Shown here in pieces: positions 1 through 12,600 of a stretch of 64,000 nucleotides of DNA. Each line of letters starts with the position of its first letter. Within the stretch, counting starts at the first letter, position 1. Source of the DNA: Zonotrichia leucophrys gambelii (taxonomy: Eukaryota; Chordata; Aves; Passeriformes; Passerellidae). Position numbers and translations under genes: made by a program. The DNA is taken from the NCBI RefSeq assembly GCF_028769735.1, contig NC_088178.1, positions 25,937,357-26,001,356 on the forward strand. Direction: 5' to 3'. The notes under the pieces are model-generated. The model was not told where the DNA came from, did no database searches, and saw only the letters and a program-made list of their open reading frames with translations.

Positions 1-526
1 AGGCACTCACTCACTCACATTGTCATTTTGGAAGGAATGGAGAAAGTTGCCTCCCAGCTCCCCGTCGTCTCTTGGAGTGCCCGGGGGATTGCTAATGCCA
101 CTTATGTTGTTTGGAGAATTCTGTGGGAGATGGAGAGGAGGTGGTGAGCAGGTCCCCACAACCCCCCGAAACGCCACAGGGGCAGGACAATGCTGTGGTC
201 ACATTCCCTGTGCCCCATCCATCAGGGTCACAGCAGCACCCCAGTGCCGAGGGAAGGGCAGAGCCCACACACCCGCCCTGCAACCAACCCCACTTACTTT
301 TGGAAGTCCATCTATGTCTCCTGACCCTGCAGAGAGGGGAGAGAAAGGAGAAGAGCCTTACTGGGCCTGCAGCCACAGCCCTGTGCCCCCCACAGCCCCG
401 CTGCCTTCCACCCAAAGGCTCTGCTCTGAGCACGGGTGCCAGCTGGGCGCTGAGCCCAGGATGGGAACAGGCACACAGGACACTGCCAGGGTCCCCAGGG
501 GATGGATGGAGGACACCAAGGCTCAC
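1..526 (-). other. SSBP3: SSBP3 intron 15, 5' part
   Basis: Intron downstream of exon 15, running off the left edge. The sequence is GC-rich and unique-looking. The open frames across it show no family similarity and are composition artefacts. Confidence 0.7.
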
Positions 527-605
527 CTAATGATCCGTTCATGTGATGGGGCTCCATCCCGCCCATGCCGCCCATGGGGCCGTCAGAGCCGGGGCCCATT
601 GGGAA
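527..605 (-). CDS. SSBP3: SSBP3 coding exon 15 (last in window)
   Basis: Residues 310-335 ([17 protein letters not shown] then EPHHMNGSL) plus one base of Gly336. The acceptor is GCGCAG|TTC and the donor is [22 protein letters not shown] is SSBP3-type. The next exons, covering a conserved tail ending SPSMTMSV in the family, are off the left edge. Confidence 0.95.
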
Positions 606-3600
606 CTGCGCAAGGAAAAGGGGACAAACCCAAAATCAGCCACAAAACAACCCCAAGCAGCTGCCACGGTGGCCCCTGGGGACTGTCCCTGCCCCAGCCA
701 TCCCTCTGGAGCAGGGCAAGGAGGGAGGTACTGCAGAATCACTGAATTGCTGAGGCTGCAAAAGTCCTTTGAGATCACCAAGTCCAACAGTCAACTCAGC
801 ACCCACTACACCACACCCTGAACTGCCAGAGCCACACATTTCCAGGGACGGTGACTCCACCACTGCCCTGGGCAGCACTTTCCAATGCTTGGCAACCCCT
901 TCAATGACAAAAAGTTTCTAATATCAAATCTACACATTCCCTGGCACAACATGGGGCTTTATCACCCTCCCAGGCTGTGGGGCTTACTGTCCTCTGGGTT
1001 CACCTATAAAATTTGGACCCAGAGCTGCAGCACAGCATTCCAACCAGAATTCCACAGGATTTAAGGTTGTCCATATCCCACAAAACCCAGCACCTTGGCC
1101 AGAGCAGCAGGACTGCTGCTCTCTTAATAAGCATAAAAAATTAACAAAGTCGCCCAAGAGTTAATCGCTTTTTGATGGTTTGTTTTATTTCTGTTTTGTA
1201 ACAAATGGCTGAAATCAATTAAACTGCTTTACTCTCAACTGATGAAGTTAATTATGATTTGTTATGGTATCTGATATGTAAATTATTAGAAAGCAGACTT
1301 ACATTCGATCGACTGCCTGCGGGCGGTACTGGATTAATCATTGTGTAGATGTTGTCACTTGAATTTGTTGAATCTGTGGAACAGTGAAGCCCAGTAAGTC
1401 GGGTGATTAATTCATTTCTTAATTAAAACAAACTCATGCCACTTGAACTCATTCTTTTGTATTTTATCACCCAAAATTCCCTCTAACTACCACCATTTTC
1501 TGGTTAATTTGTATTTAATGAAGATCCACAAAGTTTTTAATCACAGAAATTCAACTGTGAAAAAGAATTCAACTCCTGGCTGGGAAGGGGAGGGTGGTAA
1601 TTCCTCACCTTCCTGAGCCCTCCAGCATCCAAATCCACAGGGGGATGTAGGAACATCTCCAAATGCAATCCCAAAGTCAAGAAGCCCATGCTACTCACTT
1701 CCCAGAAAGCCAAAAGCCACAAAAATTGCTCATTACCAACAGGGCAGGGATGGCCCTGGACAGAGAGGGGTCTCAGAGGGCTCATACCTGCAGGGCTGGG
1801 CATGATGGGTGTCCCTGGAGGGCCACCGCCGCCGGGGGGACCCTGTGGAAACAAAGCTGGGGTCAGATGTGCAAACATGAGCACTGCCCACCTTTCCATG
1901 TCTTCAAACACCTTCCCCAACCCCAACCCCAGCCCAGCCACCTCCCATGGCACTGACTCCCCCCAGACCACATGAACTCCTGACGACAGGACAGACAGCA
2001 GGGGCAGGAGGACTCACCACGTATGTACCAGGCGATGAAGAAGAGTATGGGATCTGTAGGGACAAGAGGGACAGTTCAGCCATGGGTTGCACCCCATCAG
2101 GGCACAGCCTGGCCAGGATGGGAGTCCCAGCAGCCTAAGCAAGAGGCTGGGGAACCTCTCCTCTCGTTAGCAGGGCTCAGCTAATGGGGAATGATCCCAT
2201 TTGCAGGACATTTCCCAACCAGCCCAAGATACTCACTGAGTTAGCACTGCTGGGGTTCGGCCACGGTCTGCCGGCGCCCGGCCCCCTGGGGACAAAATTA
2301 AACAAGGGAAAAAATAAACCTTGTGCTTTTCTGCAGACACTCCCGAGCCCGTGGTGAAACCTCCCAGAGTGGGGATTGCCTTACATGTTAATTCCAGGCA
2401 TGCCAGGACCTAGGGAGTTGGGTGGAGGTCTCATGCCGCTGCCGTAGTTCTGCAACGATAACCAAGGGTCAGTCCACCGTAACGGGCAGGACACCAGAGA
2501 CAAGAGAAAGGGGGGAAAAAAGCCAATAAACAAACAAAAAAACAAGCGGGTCTGTGTGCAAAAATGAGCTTTAAAAAAAAAATTAATGACGATGAACATA
2601 AGAGGCAATTGTGTTTATAAAAAAACCCCAGGCAGCTGAATATGGATGGGAGCCAGGCTGAGCCCCAAAGTTCCCCCTCCCTGCTCTCTGTGGAGGAAAA
2701 ACATCCCCCTCCCAGCTCTGTGCACAGCCCCCAGCGCCAGCAACAGCCTTTTGGATTTTTCCCTTTGTGCAGGAGAAAACAGGGGCAGGAGGAGGAGAAA
2801 AGGCACCACTCGGAAGGTTCCTGCTGCAGTGTAAGGATGAGGAAAGGCTGCATGAGCTCCCCATGAGATGGAGCACTGCTTGCTCCCTGGATGACTGATG
2901 GAGTAGGGAACACCAAGCCAGGCTTGTTGTTTTTCTGTTGCTCCCCAGCTCTCTGCTCCATCCCCTGGAGCGGGTGAGGGCAGGCAGCCCCCTGGGCCCC
3001 CTCTCCTGCCTTATTCCTCCCTGGCTTAGCCTCCAGCTGGGACTGGGAGCCTCAGATCTGCATCCCTCATCTCCTAAAACCAGCTCCAGTACAAAGCCAA
3101 GCCCAAGGCAGTGGAGGAAGAGGAATCCCCCGAATGCTGCGCTCCATTTGGTCTGTGCTGTGCTCCGTGTGCCCTCCAGGCGACGTGCAGCCAGATTTAG
3201 GTCGCGTTGCCACTCTTCCCCTCCCACCTCCCTTCTCTTCTGTAATGCATCTTTTTGGACTGTGTTTCTGCCATTTAAAGAAAAAACTGCTACAGCAGGA
3301 GGAGGGATGGCTGGCCACTTCCTACACCACAGCCCCTTGGAGTGCCTCAAACTTGATTTTAAGTACAATACTTAGTATTGTCATTTTTTACCTGGGTTTA
3401 CCAGTGCACGGTGCACTGCTGAGGGCATCACCAAAGTTTGTTTTGAAGAGGCAAAAAAGGGTTTTCCCCAAACAAATTACCAGTAAGTCCCTAATTGATA
3501 GAAATTTCAGCCATTTACACTGAATAGCAGCATCAAGCCCCTTGTTTAAAAAAAAAAAACCAAAAAAACGGGCTCAGCGTTTTTAATTGGGGCTGAAAGG

Positions 3601-6600
3601 CTGGAAAATGAAGCCAGCTGAAAGATACTCAGGGAGGGTGAGGAGGGAACGCAGCTGTGCTGGGAGACCTGGGCAAGGCACCACCAAAACCCAGAGAGCT
3701 ACAAACCCTCTTCATATTGGTGCTGGCAAACCCTCTCCTGGCTTGTGCAGAGCTACAAATGGGATTTCTAAAGGGAAAAAGGCAGCGGCAATCAGCTGAA
3801 AGGGATGATTCATCACTGCTGTGTAATAAGGAGCTGCTGTCAGGACTCCAGGATGTCCTGGCTGGATGTTCTGAAGCCCTCTGGAATGGTCTGAGAAGGA
3901 TTTAGGAAGGTCCCAATGCAAAGCTTAAAGGAAAACAAGCCCAGGGCACACAAGGTGCGAGGGGCTGCGGGGTCTGGGTCGGTATTTTTGGTGTCTGCCT
4001 GCGAAGGCGCCGATTCCTGGATGGCTGCAGGCAGGCAGCGCCTGCGGGTGCCAGATTGGGAAGCCCAGCGCTTCTCCAGGGAAAGGCTGCCTCTCAAAAA
4101 ACCTCTCCCTAATGTACATACACAGGGAACGGTGGAGTCAAAAATAAAGCTCTGAACATTTCACAACTCCTGCCGGCTCCCGGAGCCGCCGCCATCCCAC
4201 GCGGCGCTCAGCGCGCGCTCCGCGCTTCCAAGTTTCGCGGCGAGCTCTGCAAGTGGGAAGCAGCCTCCCCCGGGCAAGCCGCCGCCGCTCGCCTTGGCGC
4301 AGGCCACGCTTGCAAATGCCTTTGTTTTTTTTTTCCCTTTTGGGTGTAATCCTCCAGGAAAGGAGGATTTCAAGCACAGCAGCAGCGCTTTGGGAGGGCT
4401 TGCCTGTGAAACGATGCTCGCGCAGGTTTTTTGTCCCCTGCCCGAGGATGGATTCCCATTCAGGTGCCCGTGGACGTGGCTGAGCACCCCCGAGCAGCAT
4501 CCTCAGGTTGGTGCTAAAGACATGACACAACTCCCTCTTTACACAACATTCACTTATCTCAACAGTCTCCAGGGGAAAAACAAAACAAAACTTCAGCGCG
4601 CCCGCTCCTCTCCTGACAGACTCTGATCCTCGCGCTACAAACTCCACGTAGGCGACGATGCAGAGAGGATAAACCTCCAACCAAAATATGGTAATCTGGT
4701 TTTGAAGTCTCGTAGAAGGAACAAACAGGAGTGAGTCAACAACAAGCCACTCCATGAAGTGAATCAACGGAACGACAGCATATATTAACCCAGATCTGCT
4801 TAATTTCAAGTTTACTCCCCTTTCCTGAAATACGGAGCTCAAGCAGGCAGCAAGAAGGGCAGGTGGAGGGGAACCTCGCAGGGGAAAGCCTTATTCCCTT
4901 TGCTAAAGGGATCTTTGCCATTTCTTTTTATTTATTAATTTCAAATGCAAGCCTCCCTCCCTTTTCCTGCAGTTAGGGTTTTAACTGTTTCCCAGGCAGG
5001 CAGTGTAATGCACTCAAAGGCTGCTCCAGCTCGGAGCTAAGTGCCATCCCCTCTGACAGAAGGGCAGGAGGGAGGCTCTAATACCCTTAATGAGCTCTGA
5101 AGACCTCACTCCTGTTGAAAGGAGGGATTTCCAGATGCAAGGCTAATGTAAAACACATTAACACTAATGGGGGGACAGGGTGTGGGGGGGAACTCCGAGC
5201 CCCAGGAGGTTGTTCCCATGGTTTGTGGGATGTGCTCTGGCTCCGGGCTTACCTGCGGACCGGGACCCATGGGGCCCATCCCTCGCGGAGGATTCATCCT
5301 TTGCATGGGGCCGCCCATGTTGGGGTGCCCTGGTGGGAGGAAAGCAGGGGTGTTACACGGCACCACAGCCACTCTGGGTCCTGAATTAACAGCTAATTAA
5401 GAGCATCGGCGCTTCACCCTGCTCTGCTGGGTTTACCTTGCTGTCGCGTGGGATCCATCGAATTGGGCAGCAATGGCTGTGTACCGGGAACAGCACCCGG
5501 GGGCTGTGAAAGCAAGGGAGCAAGGTTAAAAAAATAATTCCTGCATCCCCCTGTACCCTGCTGCATCCCACATTACACTGCTACAACCTCCAGGTCTTTG
5601 CCTCCCTCATCCTTCTGCAAACCATCTCGAAACCCCAAACAAGGTGTTTCCCCCTCCCCTCATGCCAAATACTGCTGTATTTAGGAAAGCAGGGGAAAAC
5701 CCAGGCTGAGCAGGACAGAGGTGTCAAATCCAGCAGGGAAAGGTGACCAACAGCATGGCACCCTGCTGACACACAGCACCAGGGCCAAGCCAGGCAGTGA
5801 TTCACTGGCTGTGGCGGGGAGATGCTCCATGTGTAGCAGAGCAAGGCCTCCCCAAACTCACGTTCTACTCAGGCAATGCTGCTATTTAAGCTTCAAAGGC
5901 TACTCCAAACAGATAAAGGGGAAGAAAAATGCAGATATTGTCTGCCTGAGGGAAGCAAGCTGTAAACAGCTTTGCTATGCTGGATGCCAACATTGAGGAT
6001 CCCCGTGCTGGAGCACAGCACAGGCCCTGGGTGCACACGGCTGTGCTGAGGCACAATCAGCCCAATCCCAAGTTTTTTGCAGGCTGGAAGCTGGCAGCAG
6101 GAGGAAGATAAACCAGGAGGGTTGCAGAGGTGGATATTTACACTTCTGCTGTCTGACCTTCCTGCCTGCCTATTTATTCCTCTTGTCCCTAAGGATGTGA
6201 CCATAACCTCGCTGAGCTTTGCCTAGGTACAAACATGTGTTCGTTATGTGGTGTTTGGGGTAAAAAAATTAAATCTTTCTAATTAACTTTACCCACTCCT
6301 GGATGCTTGATCCTGCTGTGGGAACAACCTCCTCAAACCAGTCCCCCCTGCCTCTCCTGCCTGCCCAGCTCACTGTGCTCACCAGCAGCAGAGCCTGGGA
6401 TGAGCCAAGAACCACTGCAGGATGGGGTCCTGTTAAAACTGACCCATGAGGAGGTGCAGTGAATTAATACCTCATTAGATCATCCATCACTGCCCTGGGT
6501 GGAAGGTTCTTCCAGCCATGGGGGTCCTCCATTAGTCCCTTCTGGGTTTTTCTCAGCTACATCTCAGCATCAGTTAGCAAATTCTAAAGATTCAAGTCTC

Positions 6601-9600
6601 AAATCCAGCAAGCACAAACCCAGAGCAAGCTGGCACATCCTACTTCCTGACTATCCTGCTCTTACTGCTAATTAGACCTACAGAAGAATCATGCTGATAG
6701 CCAAAAAAAAACCAAGCTCCCATGATAATTTTTGAACAGACACCTTTGCTGCTCAGAGGAATTACAGGTTTCCTTTAATTTCCCTTTAGTGACAAATTTG
6801 GTCATTATTCTATGGATCTGCATGGCATCATTGGCAAGGAGAGGAATTCCTTAACCAAAGGCCACGCATGCGCCCAGGCAGGGCGTGGGGTGGAAGCCTC
6901 CATCCACAAGTCCAGAAACAAACTGCCCTTGTATAAGCTGGGATAAGAGGATAAACCCAACCCAAAAAATTCAGCAGTGACCTGCCCTGCGTGACCCCGC
7001 CGCTGATCTAAACACTCGCTCAGCCCAGCAGCAGGATTATCTCCATCACTTTAATTTTCTGCGATTGCAGGGAAAATCCAGCCGGGCAGCGAGCATGCAG
7101 CATGGCACAGCCCTGCTGGGGACACCATGGCTGGAAAGCAGCACATTCCCCCTGGATAGGCCCAAACCTCACAATAAAATTAAACCATCACTGTTAAGTG
7201 ACACCTGATGGTCCGGCACTAGGAAAAAGGAGGGTGACCAAGGAGGTGATGCTTGCCACCCAAACCCAAGGAGCATCTGCAGGACACCTGGCCCTCATCC
7301 CCCTTCCCAAATAACAGCTACCCCTGGGAAATCCAGAATCCTGGGAGTGCAGTACCTGGTTGCCCATCCTGATGGGGGGCCGGGGACCTCCGGCGTAGCG
7401 CGGCGACATGAACGGCTGTGGGGACACAAAAGGGGGTCAGGGCTGAGCCCTGGGGAGGCAGCACGCTCCCCACACACGCTGGTTAGCCTGTACAAACTGC
7501 TTTTGGTTTTTTATTTTATTTTTTAATTTAATTTTCTTTTTTATGGAGACATCCTTTTTAAAAAAGTGGCGTTTCAAAAGGGAAAAAAAAAAAGAGAAAG
7601 GTGTCTGGAGTCTGTTTTTTAGACATTTTTCTCTGTAGGTTTATTGTTTGAGAGCGTGTTTGACATTGGCAATACTAGGTGAGGCTGTTAAAATTAGTGC
7701 ATGGGAAACCCTGAGTGTTAGATAATGTCCAAGTTTAAATATATAGAGATATATTAAAAAAAAAGTGGCAAATAAGCACATACAGACACGCACACACAAA
7801 AAAACCCAGTGCTAAATACTGAAAAAAAAAAAAAAAAGAAGAAAGGCTTAACGTTACTTCTTTTTACAACTGCTGCTACTAACAGAAGCTTAAAAATCCA
7901 CATCAAGTTAAATTTCTCAGGCTACCTTGGGAAGGTAAAACAGTCTGATACCCATGATTGACTTCTCAGTCCATTGACAACTGCATATCCAAAAACCACC
8001 AAAAAAAAAAAAAAAGAGAGAAAGAAAAAAAAAAAAAAAAGAAAAAAAAAGGGAAAAAACCAACATTTTGCTTTGGAGCTGGGGTGCCTGGGGGGATGCT
8101 CCCCGGGGAGCGGGTACCCAGCATGCTTACAGAGGGAGAAAAAAGGAGTAAATCGAGCGCACGTCCCGGTTCACAGCCCTACCCATCACTAGTGTCTTTA
8201 CCTGACTGTGGGGTCCCATCATGCTGTTAGGATTGTGGGGTGGAGGCTGTGCGTGTGGCGAGGGCTGTGACCCAGGCGGTCCCTGTGAGGTCAGACAGTA
8301 GAAGGAGGTTATAGATTAGCACATGAAAGCGCAGAAAGAGCTAAAAAAAGGATTCACGGGTGGACCTGTTCAGTCAGGGAGTCAGTTCTCCCGGTTTTAA
8401 GTAAATTTTTTATCCTATTTTTTTTTTAATTGAGTTTCTCTTCATTTGCAGCTGAACAATGAGTAATGATATATGCGAAAAAAAATATATATTCAAATCA
8501 GAACATCTGTCAAAATACAGTGGCCACATTGAGAGTAAACGGTCCAGTGGTTCAACCAAGTCTGCAATGATAAACACACAGGGAAACACTTTTCAGGGGC
8601 GTGCAATGAGGGAAAAAAATATGCAGGAGAGGACCAGAGAGGTTGGGGGGAAATAGAAAAACTACCCCCAAACAAACAAACAAACAAAAAAAAAAAAAAA
8701 AAAAAAGGAAAAAAAACTAAAAAAAAATTTAAAAATAAAAATGATTTTTTTCCTCTCACATCCCAAAGGTTGGAAACACCTCCGGGTTTGTGTTTTGACC
8801 GTGGTTCACTGGAGGTGCTGGAGTGAGCAGAGAGGATGAGGAGCACATCCCAGCTCACACCTGGGCAGCGTTTGGGTGGCACAGCCGGGGCTGCACCGCC
8901 ACGCTGAAGGGATGCAACATCCTTCCTCGAGGTGCATTCCCTAAGGATGCCAGTGAAATGGCTTACGAGCAAAGAAAGGATGTCTGGGGGAAAAAAGGAG
9001 AGATTAGTTGGTGCAGGTTTAAGACTGCAATGCAGCAGTCGCTGACATTTTGGGCTTGAACGCCCACTTTAATTTTTTTTTTTTTTTAAATTTCCCTTAA
9101 AAGCACAAAATCAAAATTTGCTTGGAAAAACCGCGAGCTTGGTGCAAGAAATATACCGGTGCGTGTTAACGTGAGGAAAAAGGGAAAAAAAAAAGAAAAA
9201 AAAAAAAAGAAAAAAAAAAGTATTTTTTGAGTCCAAGGAGGTGTAATTGGTAGAGAAAGCAGAGGAGCTCTGTCAGTAGGTGATGGGAAGCGACGGCAGC
9301 TCCAGGACCGGCGCCGGAGCAGATGTTCTCTACCTGCCTCGTTACTAATTTCAACAAGTGTTCGCCTTCTAGCTGCTGCCAGCAATGGCATGGTTTGTTA
9401 CCATGAGCAATTTTCTTAATTAACAGACATTAATTAGCCATTTAGCAATTTTGCAAGCATTTGTTTAGCAGCTTTCCTAAACATGAATACCACTGTGATA
9501 ATGGTACTGATTAGAGGGTCCCCTAATTAACAGTACAGGGAAGGAAAATTGAAATCACATAAATTAAAAAGGGAGGGGAAGTTAATGAAGGCAGGACATA

Positions 9601-12600
9601 TTTGCACCTGCAAATCTTTTGTACAGCGGAAACTTGAGTGCAATGTAAATAAAGTAAGAGGGTGGGTTTTTTCTTCTTCTTTTTTTTTTTTTTTAATTTT
9701 TTTTTAATTTGAATGGTTCAGTGGTGAGATGGAGCCAAGCAGATTTAAACCAACAGCCTCCTGCCAGCTTCTCTGCTCCAGCCGCTGCAATCCCACCACT
9801 TACACCACCATTTATCTTCCAGGTGCCAAAAGGAACCAGCCCCTGCCCTTAGTTCCTTGCCAGCCTCATCTGGACGAGGTCACAGCACCTCAAGACAACC
9901 CTCCCCACTGCCTTCTCCATCCATGTCCCACCAGAGAGGAGAAGACAAACCTCTGAGGTCCAACTGCAGCATCAACCTCCTTTAGCAGAAGTCCTCTCCA
10001 GGCATGGAAGTTGACTTATTTTTGCTTCTGAGCTGCTAACTCTGTCTGTGAATGCAAAGTGCAGCAGGGGCAGCAGACACCTCCCACCATCCCCCAGTAA
10101 GGTCTGGCCACCCCCAAAGCCCTTCCTACACATCTCAGCTGCAGGGTTTGGGGTAGGGGAGATCAGAAGAGGTGAATGAGTGATGAAACCAAGTGGAAGG
10201 CAAAAATCAGGGCTGGCAGAGGCCAAACCTCAAGCCCCATCAATTCAAGAGCCAGTGTCCTCCACAATGCCTGCCCTGTGCTGCAGGAGAGGGTCATTGC
10301 TGGCCAGGTACTGATGTCCTTCCCCCTGTATCCCACAGCAGGTGAAGGTGTGGGGTGAACAGGTACCAAACACACGGGGGACACAGCCACCTGAAGGCAC
10401 CCTGCCTGGGCCTGAAGGTGATGCTTGGGGTCTGCATTTCGAGCTGGAGAGCAAACACTGTTTGACTATTGGAGAAAAAGCATCTGTGGGACACGGCAGC
10501 ATTTCCACCAGAGAAAAATCCCCTGTGGCAGCTGGACTCAGAGAACATTCATTGTTTGTGCTGCTGAGTGCATTCTCTGGAGTGAGCTCCTGCCCCAACA
10601 TCAAGGCTGCTCCCGGGATGCTCCAGGCTCGGTGCCGCAGCATCCCAGCCCCTGCATTATCCCATGTGGTACCGCTTCCAGAGGACACTTCTGGATAAGG
10701 TGACGCCCAGCTTGTGCAAACATTTTGGCAGGCAGGGAGGAGCTGAAAGCTGCTTTTTTATTTCTCCTTCTTCTCTTGCTTTTTTTGTGCAGCAGCATCC
10801 AAAATGTTCGCTCCAAGCTGCGGCCGCCGCGGCCCCCTCGGCAGGGCTGCCCTGCTCTGCCAGAAAGGCAGTCAGTCCCTCTGCACACTGTTATCTCCAT
10901 AAATACTTGCAGATGTTTCAGGGCTGGGACCCGTGCAGGGCTGGGAACGCCTGCTGGAGTGGCTGGGTTTTTGCACGGGATTGCCTCGCTGCACAGGGAG
11001 CAGCAGATGATCCCCACGGATCACGGCGATTGGGACAAGTGTTTTGCAGAGACAACATGTGGGCTCCAACCAACAGAACATCCCTTTTTTCTTAAAAAAA
11101 CGTGTGTTTAGCAGTTATTAACTACTCCTGTTGAAGGAGGAGGCTGAACACATGCTGTCCTGCTTCCTCCACATCCCTCCATCCATCCCTGCGGCACAGC
11201 TCCTTCTGACACACCATGCTGGGGGAACAGGACCTGTTCTGCAGCTGCTTCACTCTCATCTCCAGACCAGCACTGGAAATCCCATCATCTCTCAAGTTTT
11301 TCCTTTTCCCCCCAAAACTGGACACTCTTTGTGTGGGGTTATTCTTCATCTTCCTGTAGCTGCCTCAAAAAACCCCAAAAAAGAACCTCAACAGCTAAAA
11401 TGGTGTTAGAGGAAACTGTTTCCAACAGCTGCCACTGCCCCAACCTCCTCTCTGCTTCATTTCTTTCTCCCCTCTCCACTCCAGGGACTTTAAAAGCCCA
11501 ACCTGGCCCGCCGGACAGCCGAAGTTTGCTGCCACAGCTGCTTCCTACAGGGAGTTTCCAGGAGATCAGGTTATTTCCACTCTGTCTTTCATGAGCTCGA
11601 CTCCTCAAACTTCTTGTAAAATATTAAAGATGGAAAATGGCACGAGCGATCATAGCTCTGTGTGTGTCAATTTATGTTTCCAGCGTAATTCACCACAAAT
11701 GGATCATGTTTTATGGGCTACATACTTTCAGCTAATGGGGGAGTTTTGCTATTTAAAAACATTTTCAAGCACCTCTGGGGGTGGCAGAACAAGGCAGGAT
11801 GGTACGAGAAGGCAAAGCATCACTGCCACGAGACACCGATGGTTTCGAGTTAGCAATAGGGAGGCATCTTGTGTTTAAAATACCTGCCCCTGCCTGCCAG
11901 TTTTGACGTTAGAAAACACTAAAATAAATTAGATGGGTATTAATTAAAGCCATGCCTGGGTTTATTGGAGAGGAGATTTATTTCTACTGAAGGAGAGAGA
12001 TGTTTTGCAAGTTGACGAGGAAAAAAAAGAGAGCTATCTCTGAAGGAGGCTTTAGGAGAGATGCTCCAGTTGCCCTCAAAGAGACAGACCCCGGTTGACT
12101 TCCAGCATGTGCTGCTGGGTGAGGACCTTCCCGAGACAAGTGAGGCCAGGAGAGGTTAGACAAGGCAAGGCAAGGCAAAGCAAGGCAAGGCAAAGCACGG
12201 CGAGGTTAGGCAAGGCAAGGCAAGGCAGCAAGGCAAGGCGAGGCGAGGCGGGCCAAGCTCCCCCCGCAGACACAGAAAGGCAGCCGTGGGCAGGAGCTCT
12301 GCCTCGCCTGCAGCTGGGGCTCCCAACTGCACAAGCCTGGTTTTAAGGAATATGTTTAACACAAGCTCTTCAGGAAACAAACCCGTGTCAGCCAGAGCCA
12401 AGAACAGTCACCTCCATCTGGCTGGAGCACCCGAGAGAAAGTTGACTGCAAATCCCACCATATGCTCCAGACGCTCGGTACAAAAGCCTCGGGCATCCTA
12501 CTAAACTTCCAGAAAAAAACTTTCTCTGATGCTTGCTTTTCCTTTCCTCCAGTTTGTAGGCTACCTTCCCTCAAACCCTGCCTGGTGCAGGCTGGTACCA

